NCBI GenBank assembly: GCA_002345475.1 | Contig: DDWC01000102.1 | Coordinates: 1 to 31,604, forward strand | From: Firmicutes bacterium UBA2296 | GTDB lineage: Bacteria > Bacillota > UBA994 | DNA: 31,604 nucleotides | Direction of reading: 5' to 3' | In this document: piece by piece, positions 21,192 to 28,942 of the stretch | Layout: every line of letters begins with the position of its first letter | Position numbering within the stretch: the stretch's first letter is position 1 | Translations under genes and position numbers: made by a program | The notes under the pieces: generated by a model | Database searches by the model: none | What the model saw: only the letters and a program-made list of their open reading frames with translations | Told to the model about the DNA's origin: nothing

Positions 21192-22202
21192 GTGCCTGAC
21201 GCATGGACCCATCATATCTGTTGTCGATTGGCTGCCGAGCGCATACTCGACGAAGACCGACGCGGTATTATGTTGGGCAATGCGAAAGCCCTAAGCCTCG
21301 GCTGTCAGGCCCCTGATTTTTTCTACTATCACAACTTCCGACCCTGGCAGACCGGCAGGACCGTAAACATGGTGAGTGCCGCCATCCATGCGGAACGGTG
21401 TGGCGACTTTGCGCTGGAACTGGTCAGGAGAGCCTGTAAGGAGTCTGTTGAGCGTGAGAGCGCTCTGGCTTTTGTCGCCGGCTTCGTGTCACATTGGGTT
21501 CTGGACAGAGTGACCCATCCCTACATCCACTACAGGGCAGGAGTGCCTCGCAGCAAACCCCAGGGGGTCGGACTGCGCTCCGTGAACAGGCACAAACACC
21601 TGGAACTGATCATTGATGTGTTGATGGCGGACAGATGCCTGTGGGTTGATCCACGCACCGCAGATTTCCGCCTTCATGCCGATCTACCCAAAGCACTGCC
21701 CGAGCACATCTCCTGCCTATTGGAGGATACCATCCGTTTTGTCTTCCCCACTATAAGTTCTGTGCAGCCCGAAAGCTTTGCCGAGGTGGCGTACGGGGAT
21801 ATGATGGCCTCGCACAACTGGTCATTTGACCCCAGGCAGCGCAAACAGAGGTACTTCTGGCGTTGGCTGGACAGAGCTTTCGGCCTGCAGTCGTGGGGAG
21901 TATTCCACCCCCGAACTTTAGACCCCGCCGTGGATTATCTCAACGACGACGGCCACCCGTGGCAGCACCCTGCCTGTCCGAAAGAATCAAGCAGAGAATC
22001 CTTTCATGAGCTTTTCGAGCGTGCAACAGAAGAAAGCAGTGCGCTAATGGAGGGCATTCTTGATTATGCCGCAAAGAAGCTTGCAGAGCCGGAGCTGCGC
22101 AAGATGCTTGGCGACACGTCCTACAGCACGGGAAAGGACTGGCGGCTGGGTTCAGCAATATTGCTTCATGACGATCCCTTCCCGATACGCCGTCCGCACT
22201 GA
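21192..22202 (+). CDS. Zinc-dependent phospholipase C-like protein
   Basis: A 336-residue protein of the zinc-dependent phospholipase C / S1-P1-like helical fold. Marks are DAWTHHICC at the start, GCQAPDFFYYHNF, FVAGFVSHWVLDRVTHPYIHY, and further histidines (NRHKHLELIID), which together match the metal-ligand pattern. It has no signal peptide, unlike secreted phospholipases, so an intracellular role is likely. GTG 21192 has GGAGGGGGG upstream; the ATG at 21144 lies inside the aminotransferase gene and has no site. It is the last gene of the five-gene operon and is followed by a bidirectional terminator. Confidence 0.85.
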   Translation: MPDAWTHHICCRLAAERILDEDRRGIMLGNAKALSLGCQAPDFFYYHNFRPWQTGRTVNMVSAAIHAERCGDFALELVRRACKESVERESALAFVAGFVSHWVLDRVTHPYIHYRAGVPRSKPQGVGLRSVNRHKHLELIIDVLMADRCLWVDPRTADFRLHADLPKALPEHISCLLEDTIRFVFPTISSVQPESFAEVAYGDMMASHNWSFDPRQRKQRYFWRWLDRAFGLQSWGVFHPRTLDPAVDYLNDDGHPWQHPACPKESSRESFHELFERATEESSALMEGILDYAAKKLAEPELRKMLGDTSYSTGKDWRLGSAILLHDDPFPIRRPH

Positions 22203-22250
22203 GCAAGAACAATCCCCTGGATGTCTGCCATCCAGGGGATTGTCCTTGCT
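22202..22250. terminator. Bidirectional terminator between convergent genes
   Basis: A perfect 15-bp stem (22209-22223 with 22229-22243, core CCCCTGGATG) is extended by AGCAAG/CTTGCT after one mismatch. It separates the five-gene operon from the convergent secreted-protein gene. Confidence 0.8.
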
Positions 22251-22253
22251 AAT

Positions 22254-22784
22254 CTATTCTTCTATGTCGTCATCCACTTCTTCAATTTCGGCTTCGTCTG
22301 CTGGAAGGTGAATCACGTAGTTGCCGTCTTCGTCTACATCGAGCTCAATCTCTGTGCCTTCTTCGAGATTGTACAGGAGATTGTACAGGTCCTCGTCGAT
22401 TGTGACGTCCACCTTGACAGGTTCTGCACCGTCTTCTCCAGGCACCAGCACGGTGACGGTATAGGTAGTGTCTTCGGGTTCATCACCAGGTGTACTAGCG
22501 AGTTCAAACACTGTCACCATGACTGGGACATTCACGGAGGGTTCGTCGACTTCATCCTCTTCTTCCTCGTCTTCTGTCACAGGTGGTTCAAGCTCGACGG
22601 TGCCCGCCTTGAGTTGGTGTACCAGGACGGCAATAGATCCCGGGCTCTTTTCTTCCCGCATATCCCTTGCCACTCGGCCCCAGGCGTTACCCTGTCCGTT
22701 GCCGGGCGCTGCGTTAGCGGTGGCCGTGACCACCAGTAGAATAGTCATTGTTATTACCAGAACAGACCAGATACTGCGATTCAT
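22254..22784 (-). CDS. Secreted acidic protein of unknown function
   Basis: A 176-residue protein with a clear signal peptide (MNRSIWSVLV start, hydrophobic core to about 20, probable cleavage after ATANA). A short mature N-terminal part follows, then acidic linkers (EDEEEEDEVDE near 71-81 and a tail ending EEVDDDIEE) around a beta-strand-rich region with YTVTVLVPGEDG and VKVDVTIDEDLYNLL. I recognise no family. The acidic character would suit calcium or cation binding outside the cell, which is only inference. ATG 22784 has GGGGAGGT upstream. The gene stands alone and converges on the five-gene operon. Confidence 0.8.
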   Translation of the reverse strand: MNRSIWSVLVITMTILLVVTATANAAPGNGQGNAWGRVARDMREEKSPGSIAVLVHQLKAGTVELEPPVTEDEEEEDEVDEPSVNVPVMVTVFELASTPGDEPEDTTYTVTVLVPGEDGAEPVKVDVTIDEDLYNLLYNLEEGTEIELDVDEDGNYVIHLPADEAEIEEVDDDIEE

Positions 22785-22931
22785 TAGAATGATACCTCCC
22801 CTTGTCAAACGATGCGACGTTAAGTCAAGTTTATCAACATAACTGCAGCCTGACATCGTGCAAAGGACCTATCCTGATAGGACCACGGTCCCATTTGTGC
22901 CGTGATGGCGGCAGGACCCGGGTGCCACATG

Positions 22932-22940
22932 TGTTATACT
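22932..22940 (+). promoter_or_regulatory. Extended -10 promoter before the two membrane-protein genes
   Basis: TGTTATACT, an extended -10 element, lies 43 bp before the TTG start at 22983. The -35 is weak. A small inverted repeat, CCTATC and GATAGG, lies further upstream near 22868-22881. Confidence 0.5.
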
Positions 22941-22982
22941 GACTTACAAGCGACCCTGTGGCAGTGAGAGGAGAGGATTAGC

Positions 22983-23495
22983 TTGAAGGAGTTTGATTGG
23001 GCGTATTTTCGCCGACTTAACCTGGCCATTGCTATCACGGTCCTGATGTCCGTACCTGCGTTTATACTGCTGTCACCGCTGGCAGCGGCGATTCTTTTAG
23101 CCAGCATTGCCTGGTTCTTTCCCGATTTGGATCGCCGTTTCAGGCTGAATGACCCTTCCTATTTAAACAGATTCAGCGAACTGGAGCGGCACAGGCATGA
23201 CGAGCGCAACAAGAAAATAACCAGGATTTCTTTTATCCTGCTGGCTTTGGGGCAAATGTCGCGGGCCTTATCTGGGAATGCTGTTCCGGTCGGTATACCC
23301 TGGCATGTCACTGTCTTTGTCGCGGTGACTGGGTTTGTGCTGATTAACTCAGTGGAGTTTTTGCGCTACAGGCTTTCGCTCAGTGCCACAACCTACGAAG
23401 AGCTCTATATTAATCATATGACATGGTCAAGGCTGCTGATGACGCCCCTTCTCCTTGGCATGTTTGCAGGGGTGTTCTGGATAGCGAGGCGATAG
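22983..23495 (+). CDS. Membrane protein of unknown function
   Basis: A 170-residue protein with about five hydrophobic segments: two adjacent ones near 12-46 (IAITVLMSVPAFILL and LAAAILLASIAWFF), then a charged cytoplasmic-type loop (FSELERHRHDERNKK), and three more near 81-95, 106-125 and 150-168. No family recognised. TTG 22983 is preceded by GAGGAGAGGA with 5-nt spacing. It ends a few bases before the VTT-domain gene and is probably co-transcribed with it. Confidence 0.78.
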   Translation: MKEFDWAYFRRLNLAIAITVLMSVPAFILLSPLAAAILLASIAWFFPDLDRRFRLNDPSYLNRFSELERHRHDERNKKITRISFILLALGQMSRALSGNAVPVGIPWHVTVFVAVTGFVLINSVEFLRYRLSLSATTYEELYINHMTWSRLLMTPLLLGMFAGVFWIARR

Positions 23496-23501
23496 AACGT
23501 G

Positions 23502-24140
23502 ATGCGCAAACCGTGGCTCCTGGTCCTGCTTCTGGTGCTAATAGCCGTTAGCCTGCCGTACATCAGCCGGATTTCCCCGGAAGATATCGTCAACCTTTCG
23601 CCAGAGTCTGCTGCGCTGACCGCGGCCATCATGCTTTTGCTGTATGTCTTTAAGACGGTGACGGTTTTTATGCCCCAGGTAATCCTTTACATAGCTGCGG
23701 GACTGCTGTTCTCGCCCGTTTGGGCTGTGCTGATTACCCTTGCCGGGATGCTGATCGAGTTCAGTCTGGGGTATTACATGGGCAGAGTGCTGGGAAGGGA
23801 AAGAGTTCTGGAGAAAATGCAAAAATCGCGGCGTGGCAGGATTGTGCTTCAGGCCTGCGACAATCGCAGCGTCACTAGCGCTTTCCTGCCACGTTTCATC
23901 CCGACCCCTACCGATCTGGGCAGCATGTTCTTTGGAGCCATCGGTATGAGCTTCGGCTACTACTTGCAGGGGTCATTCCTGGGGCTTTTGCCCCGTGCTA
24001 TTCCCTATGTGCTGCTGGGCGACGCCTTCGCTAACCCGGGTTCGGCCGAGTTCATCGGGGCAGCAGCGACCATTGCCGCGGTATATATCACAGGTGCAGT
24101 GCTACTCTATCGTATTCAGACGCGAAGACAGGCCCAGTGA
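23502..24140 (+). CDS. VTT-domain (TVP38/TMEM64, DedA-like) membrane protein
   Basis: A 212-residue polytopic membrane protein of the VTT/SNARE-associated group. Marks are the re-entrant segment with MPQVILYIAAGLLFSPVWA and the loop after EFSLGYYMGRVLGRERV, then FLPRFIPTPTDLGSMFFGAIGMSFGYYLQGS (quoted in parts), where the Arg and Pro of the second re-entrant loop lie. Family members act in lipid scrambling, undecaprenyl-phosphate recycling or membrane homeostasis; which applies here cannot be told. The start is ATG 23502, or GTG 23499 directly before it. It follows the preceding membrane-protein gene by only 6 bp. Confidence 0.88.
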   Translation: MRKPWLLVLLLVLIAVSLPYISRISPEDIVNLSPESAALTAAIMLLLYVFKTVTVFMPQVILYIAAGLLFSPVWAVLITLAGMLIEFSLGYYMGRVLGRERVLEKMQKSRRGRIVLQACDNRSVTSAFLPRFIPTPTDLGSMFFGAIGMSFGYYLQGSFLGLLPRAIPYVLLGDAFANPGSAEFIGAAATIAAVYITGAVLLYRIQTRRQAQ

Positions 24141-24164
24141 AGGTGAACATCACGGGGCCTGTCT
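24126..24164. terminator. Candidate hairpin at the end of the VTT gene
   Basis: AGACAGGCCC (24126-24135) pairs with GGGCCTGTCT (24155-24164) around a 19-nt loop that contains the VTT stop codon. There is no good T run, so the role is tentative. The GNAT gene converges from the other side. Confidence 0.4.
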
Positions 24165-24176
24165 GTATTACTGCCT

Positions 24177-25040
24177 CTATTGCAGTGGCTGCAAGGGGTA
24201 CTCCCAGATGGTGTAGCCCTCTTGTTCAACAAAACCGCGCTGGTGCAGGAGAAATTCCACCAGTGGGCTATCATGACGGAGCCAGACTTCAAACCTGGTT
24301 TCTTCTTCACGCCGCAAGTTGACCGTCAGGAAGTCTATTAGCTGCTTGACGGCTTCGGGTTGTCCACAGGGGTCGAAGAGATGCGGGTGAGACTCGCTGT
24401 CTTCGAACCCGGCGAAAACAAAGGCTGACGGGTCATCCCAGAACCAGATGTTGTCCTGTTCAATGTTCTCCTGTAGTGCTTCGGAGCTCAGGGGTTGCCA
24501 CTGCCAGCAGGCGATGAAGTCGGCACGTTTTGCTTCCCTGGCCGCGGTGAGCAAACGTGGCAGATCACTCAAGCTAGCTTTGCACCACGTGGCGGTGTTT
24601 TTTGGACGTTCCATGCCGGTAGGCCACGGAGGTAGCGTGAGCGACAGCAGTGTGTACTCGGTGATCTGACGAAATCCCAGCCGAGCTGTCATATTGAGTG
24701 AAGCTGTGTTTTCAGCGTCTATGCCAAGGTAGGCGTAGGAGCGACCGCGAGTTCTTGACTCGTCCAGCGCGGCCTGCGCCAATGCGCTGCCAACCCCAAG
24801 ACGGCGGAACTCCGGATGCACCCGCAGAGCCTGGAACCAGCATGCCCCGTGCGGCATGAAATCCACGTAGGTGGTGCCGACTATGTCCCCATCGCTCTCA
24901 GCCACCAGAACCAGACCCTCCGAGGGCGATTCCGCCCACTCGAGCCACAGATGTGGCACGTAGTCGTCGTCCCAGACCCTGCTGAGCAGGTCCAGAACTG
25001 CTGGCAGATCCTCTCTTGAGCCCCGTCTTACTTTAATCAT
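24177..25040 (-). CDS. GNAT-family N-acetyltransferase
   Basis: A 287-residue protein. The first ~145 residues form a GNAT domain: REDLPAVLDLLSRVW at the start, the core strand GDIVGTTYVDF, the acetyl-CoA loop VHPEFRRLGVGSAL (motif A) and NTASLNMTARLGF (motif B). The C-terminal ~130 residues have a weaker, GNAT-like pattern (EVWLRHDSPLVEFLLHQRGF), so the protein may be a tandem GNAT with a degenerate second unit. The substrate is unknown. ATG 25040 follows AGGTG; the frame runs 35 codons further upstream but without a start site. It has a candidate promoter at 25085-25113. Confidence 0.9.
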   Translation of the reverse strand: MIKVRRGSREDLPAVLDLLSRVWDDDYVPHLWLEWAESPSEGLVLVAESDGDIVGTTYVDFMPHGACWFQALRVHPEFRRLGVGSALAQAALDESRTRGRSYAYLGIDAENTASLNMTARLGFRQITEYTLLSLTLPPWPTGMERPKNTATWCKASLSDLPRLLTAAREAKRADFIACWQWQPLSSEALQENIEQDNIWFWDDPSAFVFAGFEDSESHPHLFDPCGQPEAVKQLIDFLTVNLRREEETRFEVWLRHDSPLVEFLLHQRGFVEQEGYTIWEYPLQPLQ

Positions 25041-25084
25041 GCACGGCACCTGCCTTGATTTAAGATGTGTTTTCCGTCCATACA

Positions 25085-25113
25085 ACTTTACGGTAGTGAA
25101 CTCCATATTGCAA
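25085..25113 (-). promoter_or_regulatory. Candidate promoter of the GNAT gene
   Basis: On the minus strand TTGCAA (25108-25113) and TAAAGT (25085-25090) are 17 bp apart, about 45 bp before the GNAT start. Confidence 0.4.
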
Positions 25114-25214
25114 GAGATAAGCGCAAGTGCCAGAAGGCGCAACAATCAATATGCCAGGCAGGTATTGGCCAGAATAAGGCGAATGGTGTCTGTGACGAAG
25201 GAGGTGGCTTATAT

Positions 25215-25724
25215 ATGGATGTGCAGGGAGAATCGAAAGAACTAGTCAGTCAGGCTGAGGCTACAGAACAGGTGGTGTTGATGGCCAGGAGATTGGCGCT
25301 GTTATACCACTATATGGCCCAGGTTCTGGTGGAGCAGATGGGCGATGATAAGGCCAGGGACATGTTGTGCGATATCATATGGCGCTACGGCCGCGATAGC
25401 GGACGAGCCACCAGAGCCAGGGTGGAGGATTTGGGACTTCCGACTACCACCGAGAATTTCAAGTCCGGTTCGGACTTGCCCAAGTGGGGTTGGTCCTCCG
25501 ATAGCGTGGTGGGCGAGGACGGCGTTACCAGAGGCCGGGTAACGTACTGCCCGCTGGCTGCCGTGTGGAAAGAGAAAGGTTCGCAGGAGCTAGGCAGGAT
25601 TTATTGCCTGGTAGATGAGGCCAAGTATGAGGCCTACAACGGGTCGTGGTGCCGCCACGCCAAGAATCTGCTGGACGGCGACGATTGCTGCATTTTTGAT
25701 ATCCAGGAGGAGCCAGGTGAATAG
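25215..25724 (+). CDS. L-2-amino-thiazoline-4-carboxylate (ATC) hydrolase-family protein
   Basis: A 169-residue protein of the ATC-hydrolase family. Marks are a helical N terminus (LALLYHYMAQVLVEQMG), the middle TYCPLAAVWKEKG, and the conserved end GRIYCLVDEAKYEAYN followed by LLDGDDCCIFDI, with several conserved cysteines. True L-ATC hydrolase opens the thiazoline ring on the way to L-cysteine; most family members in anaerobes are uncharacterised. ATG 25215 has AAGGAGGTGG upstream with good spacing; the 50 codons before it in the same frame are not coding. It is followed, with overlap or close contact, by an Asp/Glu racemase-family gene, which suggests a joint role. Confidence 0.78.
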   Translation: MDVQGESKELVSQAEATEQVVLMARRLALLYHYMAQVLVEQMGDDKARDMLCDIIWRYGRDSGRATRARVEDLGLPTTTENFKSGSDLPKWGWSSDSVVGEDGVTRGRVTYCPLAAVWKEKGSQELGRIYCLVDEAKYEAYNGSWCRHAKNLLDGDDCCIFDIQEEPGE

Positions 25725-26421
25725 CATGAAACGCGCAGGGATTATAGGCGGGATGAGTTGGCTATCTACCATTGAGTACTACAGGTTGATGAACGAAGCA
25801 GTGAGCCGCAGACTGGGTGGCCTGCATTCTGCCGAGATTATCATGTCGTCTTATGACTTTCAGCGCATTGCCGATTTACAGCACACTGACAACTGGACTG
25901 AACTGGCTGAAGTGCTGTGTGAGACTGCCCGGGAGCTTCAAGGGGCAGGAGCGGATTTTTTGCTCATAGCCACCAATACGATGCACAAGGTAGTACCGCA
26001 AATCGAAGCGGCAACCAGTCTGCCCATCCTGCACATTGTCGACGCAACTGCGGCCGCAGTTAAGGCCAGGGGCCTGGACAGGGTAGCTCTGCTGGGGACC
26101 AAGTTCACCATGGAAGATGGCTTCTATGTGGATCGTCTGACGCGTATTCACGGTCTGGAAGTGGTGCTGCCTGACGCCACGGAGCGAGAGATTATCCACG
26201 AAGTGCTTTACCGGGAACTGGGGCGCGGCGTTATTAGTCCTCATTCGCGGGAGAAGTATTTGGGTATCCTGGAGCGCCTGGCAGGCGAGGGTGCTCAGGG
26301 CGTAATACTTGGTTGCACTGAAATACCGTTGCTAATAAAACAGGAACACGTAGTTATGCCCGTCTTTGACACCACGCTCATTCACGCCGAGGCAGCCGTA
26401 GACTACGCCATACGTACATAA
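25717..26421 (+). CDS. Aspartate/glutamate racemase-family protein (YgeA-like, single cysteine)
   Basis: A protein of about 234 residues (231 from the internal ATG 25726) with the two-domain Asp/Glu racemase fold: GIIGGMSWLSTIEYYRLMNE at the start, IATNTMHKV in the first active-site loop, ALLGTKFTM, and GVILGCTEI in the second. Counted from ATG 25726, the first catalytic position is T83 and the second C197. This is the same Thr/Cys pair and numbering I recall for E. coli YgeA, an L-Asp/Glu-type racemase, rather than the usual Cys/Cys pair. GTG 25717 has AGGAGGAG at ideal spacing and overlaps the hydrolase gene by 8 bp. Confidence 0.9.
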   Translation: MNSMKRAGIIGGMSWLSTIEYYRLMNEAVSRRLGGLHSAEIIMSSYDFQRIADLQHTDNWTELAEVLCETARELQGAGADFLLIATNTMHKVVPQIEAATSLPILHIVDATAAAVKARGLDRVALLGTKFTMEDGFYVDRLTRIHGLEVVLPDATEREIIHEVLYRELGRGVISPHSREKYLGILERLAGEGAQGVILGCTEIPLLIKQEHVVMPVFDTTLIHAEAAVDYAIRT

Positions 26422-26453
26422 GAAGTAGCCCCCGCATCTGCGGGGGCTACTTC
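26422..26453. terminator. Bidirectional terminator between racemase and GerMN genes
   Basis: A perfect 15-bp stem (26422-26436 with 26439-26453, core GTAGCCCCCGCA) follows the racemase stop at once. The convergent GerMN gene ends 20 bp beyond. Confidence 0.8.
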
Positions 26454-26473
26454 GTGCAGCGAAGACTCTGTGT

Positions 26474-26974
26474 CTATCTGGTCAGGGGCGCATCGGTGGC
26501 AATGTGGCCAAATACGGCCTCCACAATTTCTCCCTCAAGCAACAGCTGTACAGCGGTTATCCCTGGGAGCTCAGTCAGGGTATGCACAATGGAGTCAATT
26601 GACATCCTGTCCCCCAAGCTGCCTCCTGAGTGATGCTCCACTGTCTCGCTGCCCAGGTCAACAAAAGCGATTTCCCCTCGGATTTCTACCGAGAGGATCA
26701 CACTCTCTTCGGGCAATGTCCGCAGATGGTTTTGCTCCCTCGGTCCGGCGATAAGTTCAAGTAGCGCGTTTTCTGCCAGGGTGACATCTCCCTTTGACAC
26801 CGACCGCTCCTCTGTCACCAGGTCGTCTCCGTCGTTGGCGGCAAAGTAAAGAACCAGAGTAACGTGATCCTGGTCAGCCGCCTCGCCAGAGGGCTGCGGC
26901 GCGCATCCTATGGCAGCCATGCCTACTACTGCGGCCAGCAATACCAAGGCCAGCAACGTCTGTTTTCTGATCAT
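26474..26974 (-). CDS. GerMN-domain lipoprotein
   Basis: A 166-residue lipoprotein: signal sequence with lipobox AAIGC (lipidated C24), a short linker, then one GerMN domain (about 40-160). Marks are TLVLYFAANDGDDLVTEER, the helix ENALLELIAGPRE, the strand EIAFVDLGSETVEHHSGGS, and MSIDSIVHTLTELPGITAVQLLLEG. GerMN domains occur in the spore germination protein GerM and in other cell-envelope proteins of Firmicutes; a sporulation role is possible but not proven. ATG 26974 has AGAGGAGGTG 6 nt upstream. Confidence 0.92.
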   Translation of the reverse strand: MIRKQTLLALVLLAAVVGMAAIGCAPQPSGEAADQDHVTLVLYFAANDGDDLVTEERSVSKGDVTLAENALLELIAGPREQNHLRTLPEESVILSVEIRGEIAFVDLGSETVEHHSGGSLGDRMSIDSIVHTLTELPGITAVQLLLEGEIVEAVFGHIATDAPLTR

Positions 26975-27039
26975 TTGTGGCACCTCCTCTTTCTAAACAT
27001 AAGTATATGCGGCAAATCTTACAGCGGTGCGTCGCGTCG

Positions 27040-27069
27040 TTACGATACTATTACGAGTTGTTGCGATAC
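27040..27069 (+). repeat. Three phased TTACGA-type direct repeats
   Basis: TTACGATAC (27040), TTACGAGTT (27051) and TTGCGATAC (27061) repeat at steps of 11 and 10 bp, about one helical turn each. They lie 28 bp upstream of the -35 of the peptide-transporter promoter and within the region shared with the divergent GerMN gene, a typical place for an activator site. The rest of 26975-27294 holds the promoter, an untranslated leader and a possible 53-codon frame. Confidence 0.4.
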
Positions 27070-27083
27070 GTGAAGGAGTTAAC

Positions 27084-27242
27084 TTGTTGCGAGCTATTGC
27101 ATTTACATCCATGCGGGTGTATATTATTCCACATGATACAAATTTGCGCCGTCGACCGAGCGAAAGTGGGCGTGAAGAGGCTAATTTTCTGACTATCGTT
27201 CTAGATAAGCAGGAAATGCAGGGGTTGTCGTCTAATAAATAA
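27084..27242 (+). CDS. Possible 53-codon small frame upstream of the peptide transporter
   Basis: TTG 27084 follows GAAGGAG at 5-nt spacing and opens a frame of 52 residues that contains VYIIPHDTNLRRRPSE and ends in GLSSNK. It overlaps the -35/-10 pair at 27097-27125, so either this promoter or this frame is not used as described. No family is recognised. I keep it only as a possibility. Confidence 0.2.
   Translation: MLRAIAFTSMRVYIIPHDTNLRRRPSESGREEANFLTIVLDKQEMQGLSSNK
27097..27125 (+). promoter_or_regulatory. SigA-type promoter of the peptide ABC transporter operon
   Basis: TTGCAT (27097-27102) and TATATT (27120-27125) are exactly 17 bp apart. The expected start near 27132 leaves a leader of about 160 nt before the binding-protein gene. 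Confidence 0.55.
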
Positions 27243-27294
27243 GAGATATCCTGACGAACACACCTGACCGTATCAAGCAAAAGGAGGAGATAAC

Positions 27295-28926
27295 TTGAAG
27301 AAAATACTGTTGACGCTGGTGATTGTAGCCTTGGCGGCAACCGCCCTAGTGGGGTGCACGCCCAAGACACCTGTCGATCCTCCACCGCCGCCACCACCTG
27401 CAGGACCCTCTGTGGGAGGAACTATCACGTTCTCCATCGGCGGTGATCCGAACACTCTGAACCCGATTCTTTCCACGGATGCCATGTCCGGTACCGTTAT
27501 CATGCAGATCCACAGTGGTCTGGTGCGGGCAAACGAGAACCTTGAGTTCGTTGGCGACCTGGCCGAGGACTGGACAGTATCCCCGGACAACCTAACCCTG
27601 ACCTTTAATCTGCGTGACAACGTATTGTGGCACGACGGCACGCCGTTTACGGCACACGATGTCAAATTTACCTATGACACGGTAAAGCATCCCGACTACA
27701 CCGGAGTGCGACGCCGAGACTTCCAGTTCGTTGAGGAGATTATCGCTGAGGACGACCACACCCTGGTCCTCAAGCTTACTCAGCCTGACGCATCTCTCAT
27801 TTCTAAGCTTGGGCTGGGCATTATCGCCAAGCACGTTTTCGAGGGACATCCGGTAGCCGAACTGCGGGAACATCCCGCCAGCCGTTCCACTCCCATAGGC
27901 ACAGGCCCTTACAAGCTGGGCGAGTGGGTTTCGGGGCAGTACCTGGTGCTTGAGCGCAATGCCGACTACTTCTGGGATGGCGACTATCCTTACCTGGAGA
28001 AGATTATTCACAGAGTCTACCAGGATGCCGATGCCACTTTGGCCGCACTTGAGGCCGGCGACATCGATTACATGGGTAGCATTCCTGTGGACAGCATCGA
28101 AATGATTAAGACCGCCCATTCAGACCGTCTCGACTTCGTTACCCTGAAGCAGAATGGTTACTGGTACATCGGCATGAAGCAGGATCATCCCTATTTCAGC
28201 GACAAGAATCTGCGACAGGCCCTGGCTTACGGTCTGGACCGCGCCAGTATGATCAACTCTCTGTTCCTGGGTTACGGCACTGTCATGAACGCCGACAAGC
28301 CCCCGATTTCCTGGGCTTACAACCCCAATCTGTTTAGCTACCCTTACGACAAGGTTAAAGCTGTGGAGTTGCTTGAGGCCGCCGGGTGGACCACGGTTGG
28401 TACTGACGGTGTCCGCCGCAATGCGGCAGGCGAGCGTCTGTCCTTCGAGCTGATCAGCGCATCCGGAGACCAGACCCGCACCAATATGCTGGAGATTATC
28501 AAAAACCAGTGGGCTGAGATTGGCGTCGAGGCCAAGATTGAGCTTTACGAGATCTCTGTTTACTACGACAAGCTCGACTACGGCGAGTTTGAGATTTACC
28601 AGTGGGGCTGGAACCTCGGCCTTGACCCCGACAACTACATTTTCTTCCACTCCAGTTCCGGTTTCAACGAAGAGGGCGTACTCCAGGGCTTTAACGACGT
28701 CGGCTTTGCTAACGCCGAAGTCGACGCACTGATCGAGAAAGCCCGTTCGACCTTCGATCAGGAAGAAAGACGCGCAGCTTACTGGGAGATCCAGGAGATC
28801 CTCAATGAGGAGCTACCCTATATCTTCCTGTACAGCCGCGACAGCGTCGCTGCCCTGAAGAAGGAGTTCCACGGCGAATTCTCGGCTATCGGCACAATCT
28901 TCATCGAGAAGTGGTACAAGAAATAA
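27295..28926 (+). CDS. Oligopeptide/dipeptide ABC transporter substrate-binding lipoprotein
   Basis: A 543-residue family 5 extracellular solute-binding protein. It has a lipoprotein signal with lipobox LVGC (C21), a proline-rich spacer, and the domain start GGTITFSIGGDPNTLNPI. Further marks are LAEDWTVSPDNLTLTFNLRDNVLWHDGTPF (in parts), IGTGPYKLGEWVSG, the signature stretch NLRQALAYGLDRASMIN, and WNLGLDPDNYIFFHSS. It captures peptides (or other ligands such as nickel or sugars) outside the membrane. TTG 27295 follows AGGAGGAG. The two cognate permeases follow after a hairpin; the ATPase genes are not inside the window. Confidence 0.95.
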   Translation: MKKILLTLVIVALAATALVGCTPKTPVDPPPPPPPAGPSVGGTITFSIGGDPNTLNPILSTDAMSGTVIMQIHSGLVRANENLEFVGDLAEDWTVSPDNLTLTFNLRDNVLWHDGTPFTAHDVKFTYDTVKHPDYTGVRRRDFQFVEEIIAEDDHTLVLKLTQPDASLISKLGLGIIAKHVFEGHPVAELREHPASRSTPIGTGPYKLGEWVSGQYLVLERNADYFWDGDYPYLEKIIHRVYQDADATLAALEAGDIDYMGSIPVDSIEMIKTAHSDRLDFVTLKQNGYWYIGMKQDHPYFSDKNLRQALAYGLDRASMINSLFLGYGTVMNADKPPISWAYNPNLFSYPYDKVKAVELLEAAGWTTVGTDGVRRNAAGERLSFELISASGDQTRTNMLEIIKNQWAEIGVEAKIELYEISVYYDKLDYGEFEIYQWGWNLGLDPDNYIFFHSSSGFNEEGVLQGFNDVGFANAEVDALIEKARSTFDQEERRAAYWEIQEILNEELPYIFLYSRDSVAALKKEFHGEFSAIGTIFIEKWYKK

Positions 28927-28942
28927 AGCGCACGCCCTGTGT

